From contig JACPFP010000003.1 of the NCBI GenBank assembly GCA_016182915.1, positions 150,788-187,684 on the forward strand: 36,897 nt of DNA, given 5' to 3'. The stretch is from Candidatus Dojkabacteria bacterium. Its GTDB lineage: Bacteria; Patescibacteriota; Dojkabacteria; SC72. Position numbers and translations under genes: made by a program. The notes under the pieces were generated by a model. The model was given only the letters and a program-made list of their open reading frames with translations, searched no databases and had not been told where the DNA came from. Shown piece by piece: positions 1 through 8,481 of the stretch; within the stretch, counting starts at the first letter, position 1; every line of letters begins with the position of its first letter.

Positions 1-69
1 ATGCAACACTTCTCGAAAGTTTGTGTTACGAAGGGTAAGTTCCTCAATATTATCTACATATCCAGTCAT
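1..69 (-). CDS. Cupin-domain protein, N-terminal fragment (cut by window edge)
   Basis: Reading the minus strand from the ATG at 69 to the left edge gives 23 codons, beginning MTGYVDNIEELTLRNTNFRE. This resembles the N-terminus of small cupin proteins of the mannose-6-phosphate-isomerase-like type, which usually start with MxGYxxNIEExTLxNxNFR and continue into a beta-barrel. Only this start lies in the window, so the metal-binding histidines are not visible. It is divergent from the M16 protease gene with 44 bp between starts. The family call rests on recognition of the N-terminal pattern alone. Confidence 0.6.
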   Translation of the reverse strand, partial: MTGYVDNIEELTLRNTNFREVLH

Positions 70-99
70 AGTATTAGTTATTTAATTTAGTACATTTCT

Positions 100-107
100 A
101 GTATAAT
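100..107. promoter_or_regulatory. Overlapping divergent -10 boxes, cupin / M16 protease
   Basis: TATAAT at 102-107 on the plus strand ends 6 nt before the ATG at 114, so transcription would start at or next to the start codon (leaderless mRNA). On the minus strand the same bases read TATACT (105-100), facing the cupin gene. No good -35 box is visible for either direction. Confidence 0.55.
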
Positions 108-113
108 ACTTCT

Positions 114-1511
114 ATGAAAATATTAAATAGTTGGAGAGATGAGAGATATGGAGCTGAAAATACACTGTATGAGCTCCCAAATGGAACTAAACTCCTACAC
201 TCACTTGACCCAAAAACAGTTGACAGTATCTTCTCTATTTATACCAGAATTGGTTCATTATATAACCCAATTCTAAAGGTAAAGGGGGGAACAGCACACT
301 TCTTGGAACATATACTTGCGGGAAATCCTAACGAAACCTTTAAAACAAAAAAGCAGATAGATAACTTTGAATTCGGTTCTAAAAGGTACCCTAAAATATT
401 TTCAAACGCTTGGACTAACAGACTTGGAATGGCATTTCACGGGACAGCAAATAGTGAAGGTGAGGCACGTCTTCTCAAGAGAGTGGCTTCATTCCTAAAC
501 TTCAAGTCTGAGACCTTTAGCAAGTATATTGAGAAAGAGAGAAAGATAATCCTTGCGGAGTTAGGACAGAAGGATAAGCCTGAAAAGAACGCCTTTCTTC
601 AATTCTGTAGTTTTGCATTTAAAGACCTAAATCTAGAGTATCAGAAGTATGCCCTAGGTACAGAGGAAGATATAAAAGAAATTACTGCAAAAGATCTTTC
701 AACATTCTATTCATATCTGTTTAACAACAAATCAACGATTCTCTCCCTACAATCTTCAAAACCAATATCAAAGAAATCCCTTAGGTACATTACAGAGATG
801 GATAGTTATATATCCAAGATTGAAAAAACTCCTGAGAGAGCTCCTTCAGAGACCCTTATAAATAAATTTATGTATATGCATTTTAAAGACGAGAAGGCTT
901 CAAATATCGGATTTGAATTAGAGACTTTTGATAAGGACTCTTTAAAGACTGATTACAAACAAAAGGCAACACGAATGCTCTCATATAATCTCGTAAATCA
1001 CATAATATTTGAAGACCTACGTGAGAAGAAGGGATATGTATACTCCTCTGACACCTTCTATGAAGGAAATCTTCTTGCAAGCCACAATATAAGAGGTATG
1101 TATTTCTCGACCAGTATTGAGAATTTCAAGAAGGCTGTAGATTCCTTCTACAAAATAATTACCGAAGGGGCTGGAAGGTATCTAAACTCTAGGTCGGGTA
1201 AGAAGTGGTTGGAGAGTCAGATCAGTGGAGTTCTCTTTCCCAACACATCAGCATTTGATGATGACTATGCTCGTGGGAAGGCAACAAGTTATATAGGGGG
1301 ATACGATATTTATGACTACACAAAGTTTAAAGCCGCCGCTTTGAAGGTAACACCAGGTGAGATAGAGAGCTACATAAAAGAGAGTATTCTAAATACCCCT
1401 CACATTGTATGGATTACATCAGATAAGGAGGATAAAAAGATAGAAGATCTGTTCAGGAAGACCAAACTCTTTAAATATCAAAGCTCCCTCTCCCCTAGCG
1501 TGCCTCTTTAA
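114..1511 (+). CDS. M16 family zinc metallopeptidase (insulinase/pitrilysin-like)
   Basis: The 465-residue protein carries the inverted zinc motif HxxEH as H62-F-L-E65-H66, just after GGTA, where M16 peptidases have it. E149 in ILAEL is the likely third zinc ligand, at the usual distance. The length fits a single two-domain M16B unit (processing-peptidase-like), and the second half (EDLREKKGYVYS, about residues 300-312) matches the R/Y region of the inactive M16_C domain. No signal peptide is visible, so it is probably cytoplasmic, degrading peptides. There is no Shine-Dalgarno site; the -10 box lies 6 nt before the ATG. Its 3' end overlaps the convergent capA-like gene by 17 bp. Confidence 0.85.
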   Translation: MKILNSWRDERYGAENTLYELPNGTKLLHSLDPKTVDSIFSIYTRIGSLYNPILKVKGGTAHFLEHILAGNPNETFKTKKQIDNFEFGSKRYPKIFSNAWTNRLGMAFHGTANSEGEARLLKRVASFLNFKSETFSKYIEKERKIILAELGQKDKPEKNAFLQFCSFAFKDLNLEYQKYALGTEEDIKEITAKDLSTFYSYLFNNKSTILSLQSSKPISKKSLRYITEMDSYISKIEKTPERAPSETLINKFMYMHFKDEKASNIGFELETFDKDSLKTDYKQKATRMLSYNLVNHIIFEDLREKKGYVYSSDTFYEGNLLASHNIRGMYFSTSIENFKKAVDSFYKIITEGAGRYLNSRSGKKWLESQISGVLFPNTSAFDDDYARGKATSYIGGYDIYDYTKFKAAALKVTPGEIESYIKESILNTPHIVWITSDKEDKKIEDLFRKTKLFKYQSSLSPSVPL

Positions 1512-3219
1512 GGAGCTGTAACAGGGATTCTCGCTCATTTCCAGTAGTTACATATGTTTTCATATCATTATCATAAAGGGTGGTTGTAACTTTTGTTTGA
1601 ATAACCTTACCATTATACAGATAATGACTTAGAATTAATCCCTGCCTTGTACCAATCCAGTATATCTGGTCAAAGAAGAGATTCCCCAGTCCATAGAATA
1701 TCATCTTGTTGTTATATATCTCGTAGGTTTGAGGCTGGTGAGCCTGGGTACCAATTACAATATCGGCGCCATAATCAACAGCTTTCCTAAAAACTCCCTT
1801 CTGATCAGGAGAAGATAGGGCCCGATAACAAATTGGATAGACCACATCACTTGGAGGATATGAATAGCACTCCTGAAATTGGAAGTCTACAATTACAACG
1901 TCAGCCACCTTCCTAGCCTCTTTTATATCTCTATCCATCTTCTCGAATGAGAATGAGTTCGCCCCTGCTCTACCAACTCCGGCTACTGCACCAGTCCCCT
2001 GCATTGTGTCGTAGTAATTGTAGCCGAGAAAGGCGACTTTATTCCCCTTAACCTCTTTTATGAGGAATTTAGCAGCGTCTGTACTATCAACTCCCCCTCC
2101 AAAATGCCCCCAACCAAGAGTATTATATAGTTCAATAGTTGATTTATTGTATGTAGCTCCATAATCGTTATTGTGGTTGCCCGTTAGCTCAACAATATCT
2201 ACTCCGCTATCTTTTAATGTCTTTATCGTTTCGGGTCTTGAGCAAAATCGAAGTGCTCCTTCAGCATATTTACAACCGGAAACAAAAGAGACTTCATTAG
2301 AAACATGTGTTAAATCAGCATCCTTTAGAAACTCGCTTATTTTTGAAGCTGGATATCCGTAATCTCCTGTAGCATCCATCTTATTTGCTAGAGCTCTGGT
2401 TATTGCTGTAACTCCTGTCATGTTTATTTTAGCAACCTTATCGGTTGTAAATTCATCTTCTCTTAAACTCACTGTATTTTTATAGATTGCCTCTTGAATG
2501 TGTTTTGGAAGATCCCCAGTTATTGTAAGGCCGTAAACTAACCCTCCCTTTGCAGGATCCTCAAGAAAATAGCTTCCACCAATACTCATAATCTGCAAAT
2601 CTGGAGCTAGACTATCAATAGGGACAAGACCAAGGTACTCACTCTCACTCTTATCTTTTAGCTCAGCGGCAATATCTTCTACCTCAGCAACATTATATTC
2701 TTTAATACCATAGATATCGGTAAGAGTTTCTTTTACCAGGTCGCCATTTCCGGAAGTTGTTAATATTTTTCTTTTAGCAATATCCGCCCCTTTAATATCC
2801 GAACTTATCCAATACATATGCCCTACAGGAACTAGATATGATTTATATAACCAAACTGCACTACTTATACTAGTAAACTCAACCTTAATCTCGGCATCCG
2901 ATTTGTAACGAAAACGTGGTACCTCACCTAACTTCATCTCACCAAGAACAAGCTTTAAATCTGTGAGCGTTTTGCTATCAAGATCCTTCGAAATTGCAAT
3001 CTCATATGTTTTATACTCTGGAATCTCTACTTTTCGAACAGGTAGTAGGACTGAGTTGATATCAATGTTGGGAAACTGATCCCATATAATATATCCAAAA
3101 AAGGCTGTACTAGCAGCAACGAGTGAGAGGACAAAAAGAAAAGGTGTAGTTAGCGAAGACCTTCCTTTATACTTACTCTCTTTCACAGTTTTTTCTTTGA
3201 AATTCAGAACTACTGACAC
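1495..3219 (-). CDS. CapA-like metallophosphatase-fold protein, membrane-anchored
   Basis: This 574-residue protein starts with GTG at 3219. It has a basic N-terminus, one membrane segment at about residues 25-46, then an extracytoplasmic part. The C-terminal half is a CapA/PGA_cap domain (calcineurin-like fold): ELTGNHNNDYG holds the Asn-His metal-site motif, and GTQAHQPQ followed by FYGLGNLFFDQ is the typical CapA ending. The region between anchor and CapA domain (about residues 55-270) looks like a periplasmic-binding-type domain, as in other CapA proteins of candidate phyla. CapA proteins are linked to poly-gamma-glutamate or other envelope polymers; the substrate here is unknown. It stands alone, with no capB or capC nearby. 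Confidence 0.8.
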   Translation of the reverse strand: MSVVLNFKEKTVKESKYKGRSSLTTPFLFVLSLVAASTAFFGYIIWDQFPNIDINSVLLPVRKVEIPEYKTYEIAISKDLDSKTLTDLKLVLGEMKLGEVPRFRYKSDAEIKVEFTSISSAVWLYKSYLVPVGHMYWISSDIKGADIAKRKILTTSGNGDLVKETLTDIYGIKEYNVAEVEDIAAELKDKSESEYLGLVPIDSLAPDLQIMSIGGSYFLEDPAKGGLVYGLTITGDLPKHIQEAIYKNTVSLREDEFTTDKVAKINMTGVTAITRALANKMDATGDYGYPASKISEFLKDADLTHVSNEVSFVSGCKYAEGALRFCSRPETIKTLKDSGVDIVELTGNHNNDYGATYNKSTIELYNTLGWGHFGGGVDSTDAAKFLIKEVKGNKVAFLGYNYYDTMQGTGAVAGVGRAGANSFSFEKMDRDIKEARKVADVVIVDFQFQECYSYPPSDVVYPICYRALSSPDQKGVFRKAVDYGADIVIGTQAHQPQTYEIYNNKMIFYGLGNLFFDQIYWIGTRQGLILSHYLYNGKVIQTKVTTTLYDNDMKTYVTTGNERESLLQLLKEAR

Positions 3220-3276
3220 AGCACTCTACTTTAGTTTATACTTATTAAAGATATCTTTTAATACAGTGTACTGCAA
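3220..3276. promoter_or_regulatory. Bidirectional promoter region, capA-like / FkbM
   Basis: The 57-bp gap between two GTG-started genes holds opposed -10 boxes that share bases: TATACT at 3237-3242 (plus) and TATAAA at 3240-3235 (minus). The minus box is 15 nt from the capA-like GTG, leaving a leader of about 8 nt. A second plus candidate, TACAGT (3262-3267), lies 9 nt before the FkbM GTG. No Shine-Dalgarno site is seen on either side. Confidence 0.4.
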
Positions 3277-3990
3277 GTGATAAACATAGAGACAACAAAA
3301 CTAAGAAACTATACCGTTAAATATACCAATTCAAAGGAGTATCACTTAATTAAAAATGAGATTTTCAACTCCGAGCTATACAATGTAGATTTGAAAGAAA
3401 AGAAACCAGTAATCGTTGACTGTGGTTCACACATAGGATTATCGATACTATATTTTAAATCAATATATCCAAATTCAGTTATATATGGGTTTGAACCAAA
3501 CCCTCATGCATTTGCCCTTCTTGAAGAGAATGTCTTTGTGAATAACCTGGAAGAGGTATATGTGGAAAATGTCGCTGTAGACACGAAAAAGACCGAGAAA
3601 GAGTTGTATATAGATAAAAGTGATGGTTGGTACTCAACAGGAAGCTATACAAAAGGGAGCTGGAAAGGATCAGAGGAAACTGAGGCTATATCTGTAAAAA
3701 CAATTGACACAAAAGCAATGATTAAGAAACTCATTGAGAAACATAACCGTATAGACCTTCTTAAGGTTGATATTGAGGGGTATGAGTATAAGCTTCTTGC
3801 ACATATACAGGAAGCTCTAAGTGAGGTTGAGAATGTAATTGTTGAATACCATCCTGTAAATAACAGTAATTTTCCAAGGATACTTTCCATACTTAGAAAA
3901 TACTACTCCGATATTACTTACGAACAGGAAGGAAAAGAGGTAACAGAGCCTGATCTAAAAGGGTTATTCGTTATAAAAGCCACTAATTAA
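3277..3990 (+). CDS. FkbM family SAM-dependent methyltransferase
   Basis: This 237-residue class I methyltransferase has SAM motif I as VDCGSHIG (residues 47-54), the acidic ribose-binding residue E73 in GFEPNP, and the FkbM signature LLKVDIEGYE (161-170). FkbM enzymes usually O-methylate sugars or polyketides, often in polysaccharide gene neighbourhoods, which fits a role in surface glycan modification next to a CapA-like gene; the substrate cannot be read from sequence. The start is GTG at 3277, and no ATG is available before the conserved core. Its 3' end overlaps yvcK on the other strand by 8 bp. Confidence 0.85.
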   Translation: MINIETTKLRNYTVKYTNSKEYHLIKNEIFNSELYNVDLKEKKPVIVDCGSHIGLSILYFKSIYPNSVIYGFEPNPHAFALLEENVFVNNLEEVYVENVAVDTKKTEKELYIDKSDGWYSTGSYTKGSWKGSEETEAISVKTIDTKAMIKKLIEKHNRIDLLKVDIEGYEYKLLAHIQEALSEVENVIVEYHPVNNSNFPRILSILRKYYSDITYEQEGKEVTEPDLKGLFVIKATN

Positions 3991-5008
3991 TATCTTTCAC
4001 TAACCAGCTGAATAGTGCAAAATGATTCTTTCTGAAAAGATTATACAATTCACTACCAATTTTTCTATCACTATGCCTGATTAAACTCCTCTTTAACTCA
4101 TCTCCCTTCTTCTTTTTGATCTTGATTCTCGAAATAAGGTCTGATCTTATAACCGTTAAACCTGGAAACGTCTTGGAATTAATATCGTCTTTAAATGGAG
4201 CCTCCCCATCCTTTTTATAGATATCCATAACTTCCTTAGGAATGTTTCCGTTGTTTATTAAGAGGTAGTCAACAGGTCTCCCGATATATTTCTGAATCTC
4301 CAAAACCATGTCAGAGTGATTAAATCCACGAGTTTCACCCAATTTACTCATTAGGTTAGAAATATATACAATCTTACCCTTTGTCTCACGCAAGACTTCA
4401 GGTATTCCGGGAATAACGAGATTTGCAATTAAGCTCGTGTAAAGGTCTCCTGGCCCGATTACAATGAAGTCAGATTTAAGGATTGCATTAACAGCCTCTT
4501 CATTAGCTTTTGGCTTACTACTAACACTTAGTTTTACAATCCTTTTATCCTTGTTGCTCTCGTCGATAAGGTGCTCGCCAATTAGTTTACTTCCATCACT
4601 ATACTCAGCTACAAGCCGAACTTTATCTAAAGTTACTGGAATAATACTTCCTTTTATATCAAACAGTTCAGAGCATGCCTTAATTGCTTCAACTTCGGAA
4701 CCTGTTAAATTAGAAAGGGCGATCATAATGAGGTTTCCAAGAGTATGGCCAGAGATTCCAACTCCTTTGGAGAAACGATACATGAACAGCTTTCTGAACA
4801 TTTCATCCTTATTTCTTCCTGATAGTGCAATAATTGATTTCCTAAGGTCACTTAAAGGGAGAAGACCGAACTCATCCCTCACGCTTGCATTACTTCCACC
4901 ATCATCTGTCATTGAGACTATTGCGCTGAGGTTCAGGTCCGGATACTCCCTAAGACCTTTAAGAACTGCTGTAGTACCTGTACCACCTCCAATCGTTGTG
5001 ATATTCAT
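3983..5008 (-). CDS. yvcK: YvcK/GlmR (CofD-like) gluconeogenesis factor
   Basis: This is a member of the CofD/YvcK fold family. It begins MNITTIGGGTG, with the nucleotide-sugar binding loop GGGTG at residues 7-11, followed by SMTDDGGS and a conserved DLRK segment. YvcK/GlmR binds UDP-GlcNAc and in Firmicutes promotes entry of carbon into cell-wall precursors. I place the start at the ATG at 5008. The upstream in-frame ATG (5017) lies directly against TATAAT (TATAATG), so it would precede the transcription start. The gene is divergent from the flippase gene and overlaps fkbM by 8 bp at its 3' end. Confidence 0.88.
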   Translation of the reverse strand: MNITTIGGGTGTTAVLKGLREYPDLNLSAIVSMTDDGGSNASVRDEFGLLPLSDLRKSIIALSGRNKDEMFRKLFMYRFSKGVGISGHTLGNLIMIALSNLTGSEVEAIKACSELFDIKGSIIPVTLDKVRLVAEYSDGSKLIGEHLIDESNKDKRIVKLSVSSKPKANEEAVNAILKSDFIVIGPGDLYTSLIANLVIPGIPEVLRETKGKIVYISNLMSKLGETRGFNHSDMVLEIQKYIGRPVDYLLINNGNIPKEVMDIYKKDGEAPFKDDINSKTFPGLTVIRSDLISRIKIKKKKGDELKRSLIRHSDRKIGSELYNLFRKNHFALFSWLVKDIN

Positions 5009-5015
5009 TGCGAAC

Positions 5016-5021
5016 ATTATA
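5016..5021 (-). promoter_or_regulatory. -10 box of yvcK, leaderless spacing
   Basis: The minus strand reads TATAAT at 5021-5016, followed by 7 nt and ATG at 5008. This spacing puts the transcript start at the start codon and excludes the upstream ATG at 5017 as the initiator. Confidence 0.6.
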
Positions 5022-5079
5022 TCGGATATTCGTAATTGTAAGTAGGGGTACGGGAGTTGTTAAACATTGTCTATCTGAC

Positions 5080-5090
5080 TATACTATATT
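5080..5090 (+). promoter_or_regulatory. -10 region of the UPF0104 flippase gene
   Basis: TATACT (5080-5085) runs directly into TATATT (5085-5090), ending 10 and 5 nt before the ATG at 5096. The RNA would have almost no leader. No Shine-Dalgarno site is present. Confidence 0.45.
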
Positions 5091-5095
5091 CAATT

Positions 5096-6136
5096 ATGCA
5101 TAATGAGATTGAAGCCAAAAGACGAATATCTATCCTCAAGAACCTTTTAACCATTATCCTTCTTCTCTTCTTTCTCTGGGTTTTATATAGAAACCTGGAC
5201 GACTTTAGAACTCTATACAATACAATTCAGAAGGCAAATCCCCTCTATTTATTAAATGCAATGTTCCTGGGAGTTGCGAACTTCATACTTCTAAGTTTTG
5301 TATTTCAGAGCAGTTTCAAACTGATTTCCAATGACACTAAATATCCAAATCTCTTTGCTAAATCAGTTATATATCATTTTTTAACATTAAGTAACCCATT
5401 AGGAACGGCAGGAAGTAGTGCATACCTGATTAACTACCTAGTTGAGAGAGGGCTCTCTCATATCAAAGCTGTATTTGGCATTCTTGTTGCAAACCTCTCT
5501 TTGAACTTTTCCTTCCTCCTTATCCTCGCCTTTACCCTATACAATTTAAGTATCCATAATAAACTGGAGGAGTATCAGTGGGTAGCGGCAGGATTGGTTT
5601 TTGGCATTAACTTAGGGCTCATTCTGCTTATTATATTCTTCGTAATTACGCCTAAATTCAGCGCAAGGATGGCATATAAGATTACTGCTTTCATAAACAA
5701 GATTACAACCTCAATTATAAAAAAGGACTTATTCTCTACCAAAACAGTTGAAGAGTATACCCATGAAGCAAGGTCCCTCTCAGATAGGTTTGATAGATCT
5801 ATTTATAACTTCATTAAAAACCTTCCTTTACCTCTGGCATATCATGGTATCAACATTCTTATCCTTTTCCTCTCCTTCTATTCCTTCGACATTTTAATAC
5901 CTCTAGCTGGAATACTAACTCTATATGGCGTCATTATGCTTTTTACTGTGGTATCCCCTACTCCTCAAGGCATCGGGATAGTTGAAGGCCTCTCTTATAC
6001 AGCCGCAGTATCGGTTGGGATAGGGCCCTCAGAGGCACTCTTTGGAATTCTTATCTATAGGGTTGCAGTTGTGTGGATACCAGCTTTACTCGGATTAAGC
6101 CTTTTTAAGTGGAGTACTGGAGAAAAATCAGGTTAG
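5096..6136 (+). CDS. UPF0104 / lysylphosphatidylglycerol-synthase-type integral membrane flippase
   Basis: The protein has about seven to eight hydrophobic segments, starting after MHNEIEAKRR at about residues 14-34. It carries the hallmarks of the LPG-synthase transmembrane family (PF03706): NPLGTAGSSAY near residue 98 and STPQGIGIVEG in the penultimate segment. Members flip or transport lipids, isoprenoid-linked sugars or aminoacyl-lipids; no catalytic aminoacyl-transferase domain is attached here. A TTG start at 5057 is possible in frame, but the candidate -10 boxes (5080-5090) lie downstream of it, so ATG 5096 is preferred. It overlaps umuC at the 3' end by 4 bp. Confidence 0.78.
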   Translation: MHNEIEAKRRISILKNLLTIILLLFFLWVLYRNLDDFRTLYNTIQKANPLYLLNAMFLGVANFILLSFVFQSSFKLISNDTKYPNLFAKSVIYHFLTLSNPLGTAGSSAYLINYLVERGLSHIKAVFGILVANLSLNFSFLLILAFTLYNLSIHNKLEEYQWVAAGLVFGINLGLILLIIFFVITPKFSARMAYKITAFINKITTSIIKKDLFSTKTVEEYTHEARSLSDRFDRSIYNFIKNLPLPLAYHGINILILFLSFYSFDILIPLAGILTLYGVIMLFTVVSPTPQGIGIVEGLSYTAAVSVGIGPSEALFGILIYRVAVVWIPALLGLSLFKWSTGEKSG

Positions 6137-7389
6137 CGGGCTGTAAGCAATCCATTCCAATCAAAGGTATATCCAGTTGACACTTTATCTTTAGCACTAA
6201 TATCGCCGTTTAACATGACTTCTCTACCAAGCTTTACTACTCCCTTCCACTTACTGTTAACCCTATCGATAGCAGCGAAGATTGAAGGATTATACCCACT
6301 GGATCTAAACAGAGACATCTGATTTCCCTTTGGCCTTATATCAGAGAGATATATCCCCGCCTTTTTATATTCATACCCTTCCTTGTATACCTTTCGCAAA
6401 GCTGTGACTGCACCTCTAAGAAGATCTGTGGAAGAGTCCGTATATTCAGGGAGTTCTACGCTTAAGGAATTCGAATATTGCTTTTTATTACCATTATGGT
6501 AGTTTGTTCGAATATATACGCTTAGACATCTAGCCTCCAGCTTCTCATTTCTCAATGTTTCTCCTGCGCTATGAACAAACCTTGCTATAACCCCAGAGAG
6601 TTTAGAGAACTCGTTGAAAGTGTACTTAAAACTACGCGAGATAACTAGACTTTTCCTAAAGTCCTGATGTGAGCAATCACAGTCGATATTAAAAAGCTCC
6701 TGCTGAGTCCGAAAACCAGTAACTCCCATATGAGAGCGTACCCATGAAGAGGACATCTTCATGAAATCCGATATCGTTGAAACCCCTAGAGAGTTTAGCT
6801 TCTTGGAAGATCGATACCCAATCCCCCAAACCTCCTGTACAGGGAAACGCTTGAAGACATCTGTTTTTTCCCAGTCTAGAAGCATATTAAAATCCATTAC
6901 TCCACCATAGAGAGGTTCTTTCTTCGCAAGATGATTTGCAAGTTTTGCCAGGGTCTTGCTCCCCGCAATCCCTATAGATACGGGAATCCCTGTACACTGA
7001 TATATGAGATCTTTAATACGTCTTGCAAGTAAATTCAGATCTTTATCCCTCATAGAAGAGAGATCTAAAAAGGCCTCATCTATAGAATATATTGAGACAG
7101 AGCGGACCTGTTCTTCCAGAAGACTCATAACTCTTCTGGACATATCAGTATACAATCGGAAATTAGCAGAAAGAGCTTTAACACCGTTTGTTTCTAAGAA
7201 AGAGCGTACCTTAAAATATGGTTCTCCAACCTTTAATCCCAAAGCTCTAGCCTCAGAGGACCTTGCAATAATACAACCATCGTTGCTGGAGAGAACCACC
7301 ACAGGAATCTTCCTGAGTCTAGGGTCAAAGACTCTCTCACAAGAGACAAAAAAGTTATTACAATCTACTAATCCATAAACTTTGTTCAT
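6133..7389 (-). CDS. umuC: Y-family DNA polymerase V catalytic subunit UmuC
   Basis: This 418-residue Y-family translesion polymerase has catalytic carboxylates D9 (in GLVDCNNFF) and D104-E105 (in YSIDEAFLDL). SSNDGCIIARSSEARALG is typical of the UmuC/ImpB subgroup rather than DinB. A helix-hairpin-helix region follows near residue 190, then the little-finger domain and the UmuC-type C-terminal extension ending in DWNGLLTAR. The start overlaps the umuD stop as ATGA, so the two are translationally coupled. It should bypass DNA lesions with processed UmuD. Length agrees with UmuC (about 420). Confidence 0.93.
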   Translation of the reverse strand: MNKVYGLVDCNNFFVSCERVFDPRLRKIPVVVLSSNDGCIIARSSEARALGLKVGEPYFKVRSFLETNGVKALSANFRLYTDMSRRVMSLLEEQVRSVSIYSIDEAFLDLSSMRDKDLNLLARRIKDLIYQCTGIPVSIGIAGSKTLAKLANHLAKKEPLYGGVMDFNMLLDWEKTDVFKRFPVQEVWGIGYRSSKKLNSLGVSTISDFMKMSSSWVRSHMGVTGFRTQQELFNIDCDCSHQDFRKSLVISRSFKYTFNEFSKLSGVIARFVHSAGETLRNEKLEARCLSVYIRTNYHNGNKKQYSNSLSVELPEYTDSSTDLLRGAVTALRKVYKEGYEYKKAGIYLSDIRPKGNQMSLFRSSGYNPSIFAAIDRVNSKWKGVVKLGREVMLNGDISAKDKVSTGYTFDWNGLLTAR

Positions 7390-7778
7390 ACTTTTTTAAT
7401 AACATAGGTTACAACCCCCCAGACTTCAAAATCGTCACCCTCCTTTACAACTTGAGGTGCATATTTAGGATTTTCAGGGGTTAGAAAAATTCTACCTCCA
7501 CTCTTTATCAACCTTTTCACTGTAAAACCGCCGTTATACATTGCTACAATTACACTATTGTTTGAAGATGGAAGTGACCTGTCTACAACAAGGATATCCC
7601 CATCATGTATACCAGCATTAATCATTGAATACCCGTCAACACGGGCAAAGAAAGTTGAGGCGGGATGCTTGACACAGAGCTCATTTAAATCCAAAGGAAC
7701 ACCGGAGCTTTCACTAAAAGTGCTTGTAAACCCAGCAGGCACTTTATCATCCATCAGAAGAGACACATTACTATTCAT
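7386..7778 (-). CDS. umuD: UmuD, self-cleaving S24-family subunit
   Basis: This S24 peptidase has no DNA-binding domain, so it is UmuD and not LexA. The cleavage site is Ala-Gly in VPAGF, followed by a linker and the catalytic Ser in DGYSM and Lys in GFTVKR (S51 and K88 when numbered from the second Met). RecA filaments trigger self-cleavage in the family, and recA lies 25 kb away. Two in-frame ATGs exist (7784 and 7778). I prefer 7778, because TATACA on the minus strand ends 7 nt before it; 7784 would add two residues. An AGGA 9 nt before 7784 is the competing argument. Confidence 0.9.
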   Translation of the reverse strand: MNSNVSLLMDDKVPAGFTSTFSESSGVPLDLNELCVKHPASTFFARVDGYSMINAGIHDGDILVVDRSLPSSNNSVIVAMYNGGFTVKRLIKSGGRIFLTPENPKYAPQVVKEGDDFEVWGVVTYVIKKV

Positions 7779-7784
7779 AACCAT

Positions 7785-7830
7785 ATGTATACATCCTAGC
7801 TATATCTATATAGTATACTATATATACTTC
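7785..7830 (-). promoter_or_regulatory. umuDC promoter region with palindromes
   Basis: The region holds two perfect palindromes with core GTATAC: ATGTATACAT (7785-7794) and TAGTATACTA (7811-7820). The first contains TATACA, a possible -10 box 7 nt before ATG 7778. The second contains TATACT, a possible -10 box for a longer leader with AGGA before ATG 7784. The same core occurs twice upstream of recA, so a shared damage-responsive operator is possible but unproven. Confidence 0.35.
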
Positions 7831-7895
7831 TCTAATTTAGTGTCAATATTTATGAGAAGTTTTAATATTAGAGGCCATTATAACCGACTCTAGGG

Positions 7896-7925
7896 TTCGA
7901 CTATTCCCCTTAAAAATGGTATAAT
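7896..7925 (+). promoter_or_regulatory. Promoter of the CarD-like gene
   Basis: A consensus TATAAT at 7920-7925 is preceded, with an 18-bp spacer, by TTCGAC (7896-7901), a poor -35. The predicted transcript has a leader of about 28 nt without a Shine-Dalgarno site. Confidence 0.4.
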
Positions 7926-7959
7926 AGTGACATATTAATATACCTACCAATATATCCAC

Positions 7960-8478
7960 ATGGAACTAAAACTCCAATCAAAAGTCTTTTATCCATCTCA
8001 CGGTGCAGGCTGGGTTAAAGCTCAGAAAGTTATAGAGTTCTCAGGACAACAGAAGGAATATTACGAGTTTGAATTTATAAACTCACCTCTAACAATTTCA
8101 GCACCGGTAGAGAATATTGATAGGTTAGGAATTAGAGAAGTATTAAAAGAGAAGGAGATAATCAAAAAGATTATGACCCTCAAGAAAACAAAGACAATGA
8201 ATCCTAAAACTAAGGATTTTAATGAATTAATGTCACTATTAAATACCTTAGAATCTAAAGGTGATATAGAAACATATATCCAAATAATTCAGTATTGTAA
8301 CAGCATTAAAAAGCAAAGGGACGCTGAAGGAAGACTTATCCCTATAAGTATAGATAAACATGTAAAGAACTCTGTAGAAAATATTGTAGCTGAACTTGCT
8401 GTAACATCAGATACAGACCTAGCTAGAGCTGAACTGAAGTTTGAGAAAGCAACGGGTATGAAAGTATCTGAGCTCTAA
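7960..8478 (+). CDS. CarD/CdnL/TRCF-domain transcription regulator
   Basis: The N-terminal 60 residues form a CarD-like RNA polymerase interaction domain: KVFYPSHGAGWVKA is the family opening (usually VxYPxHGxGxV), followed by a YYEFEF strand and a PVENIDRLGIRE segment. The remaining part (to 172 residues) is helical and charged, as in CdnL/CarD, where it binds promoter DNA and stabilises open complexes. It stands alone, divergent from umuDC and convergent with the ileS operon (stop codons 3 bp apart). A global role at promoters is inferred from the family. Confidence 0.85.
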   Translation: MELKLQSKVFYPSHGAGWVKAQKVIEFSGQQKEYYEFEFINSPLTISAPVENIDRLGIREVLKEKEIIKKIMTLKKTKTMNPKTKDFNELMSLLNTLESKGDIETYIQIIQYCNSIKKQRDAEGRLIPISIDKHVKNSVENIVAELAVTSDTDLARAELKFEKATGMKVSEL

Positions 8479-8481
8479 AGC

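Noticed and set aside
4464-5045. Open frame of 193 codons on the plus strand opposite yvcK
   Set aside because: It is antisense to a strongly conserved gene, its product is low-complexity Ser/Leu/Pro-rich, and it resembles no family.
7386-7784. LexA repressor as the identity of the S24 protein
   Set aside because: It lacks an N-terminal helix-turn-helix and is coupled to umuC, so UmuD fits.
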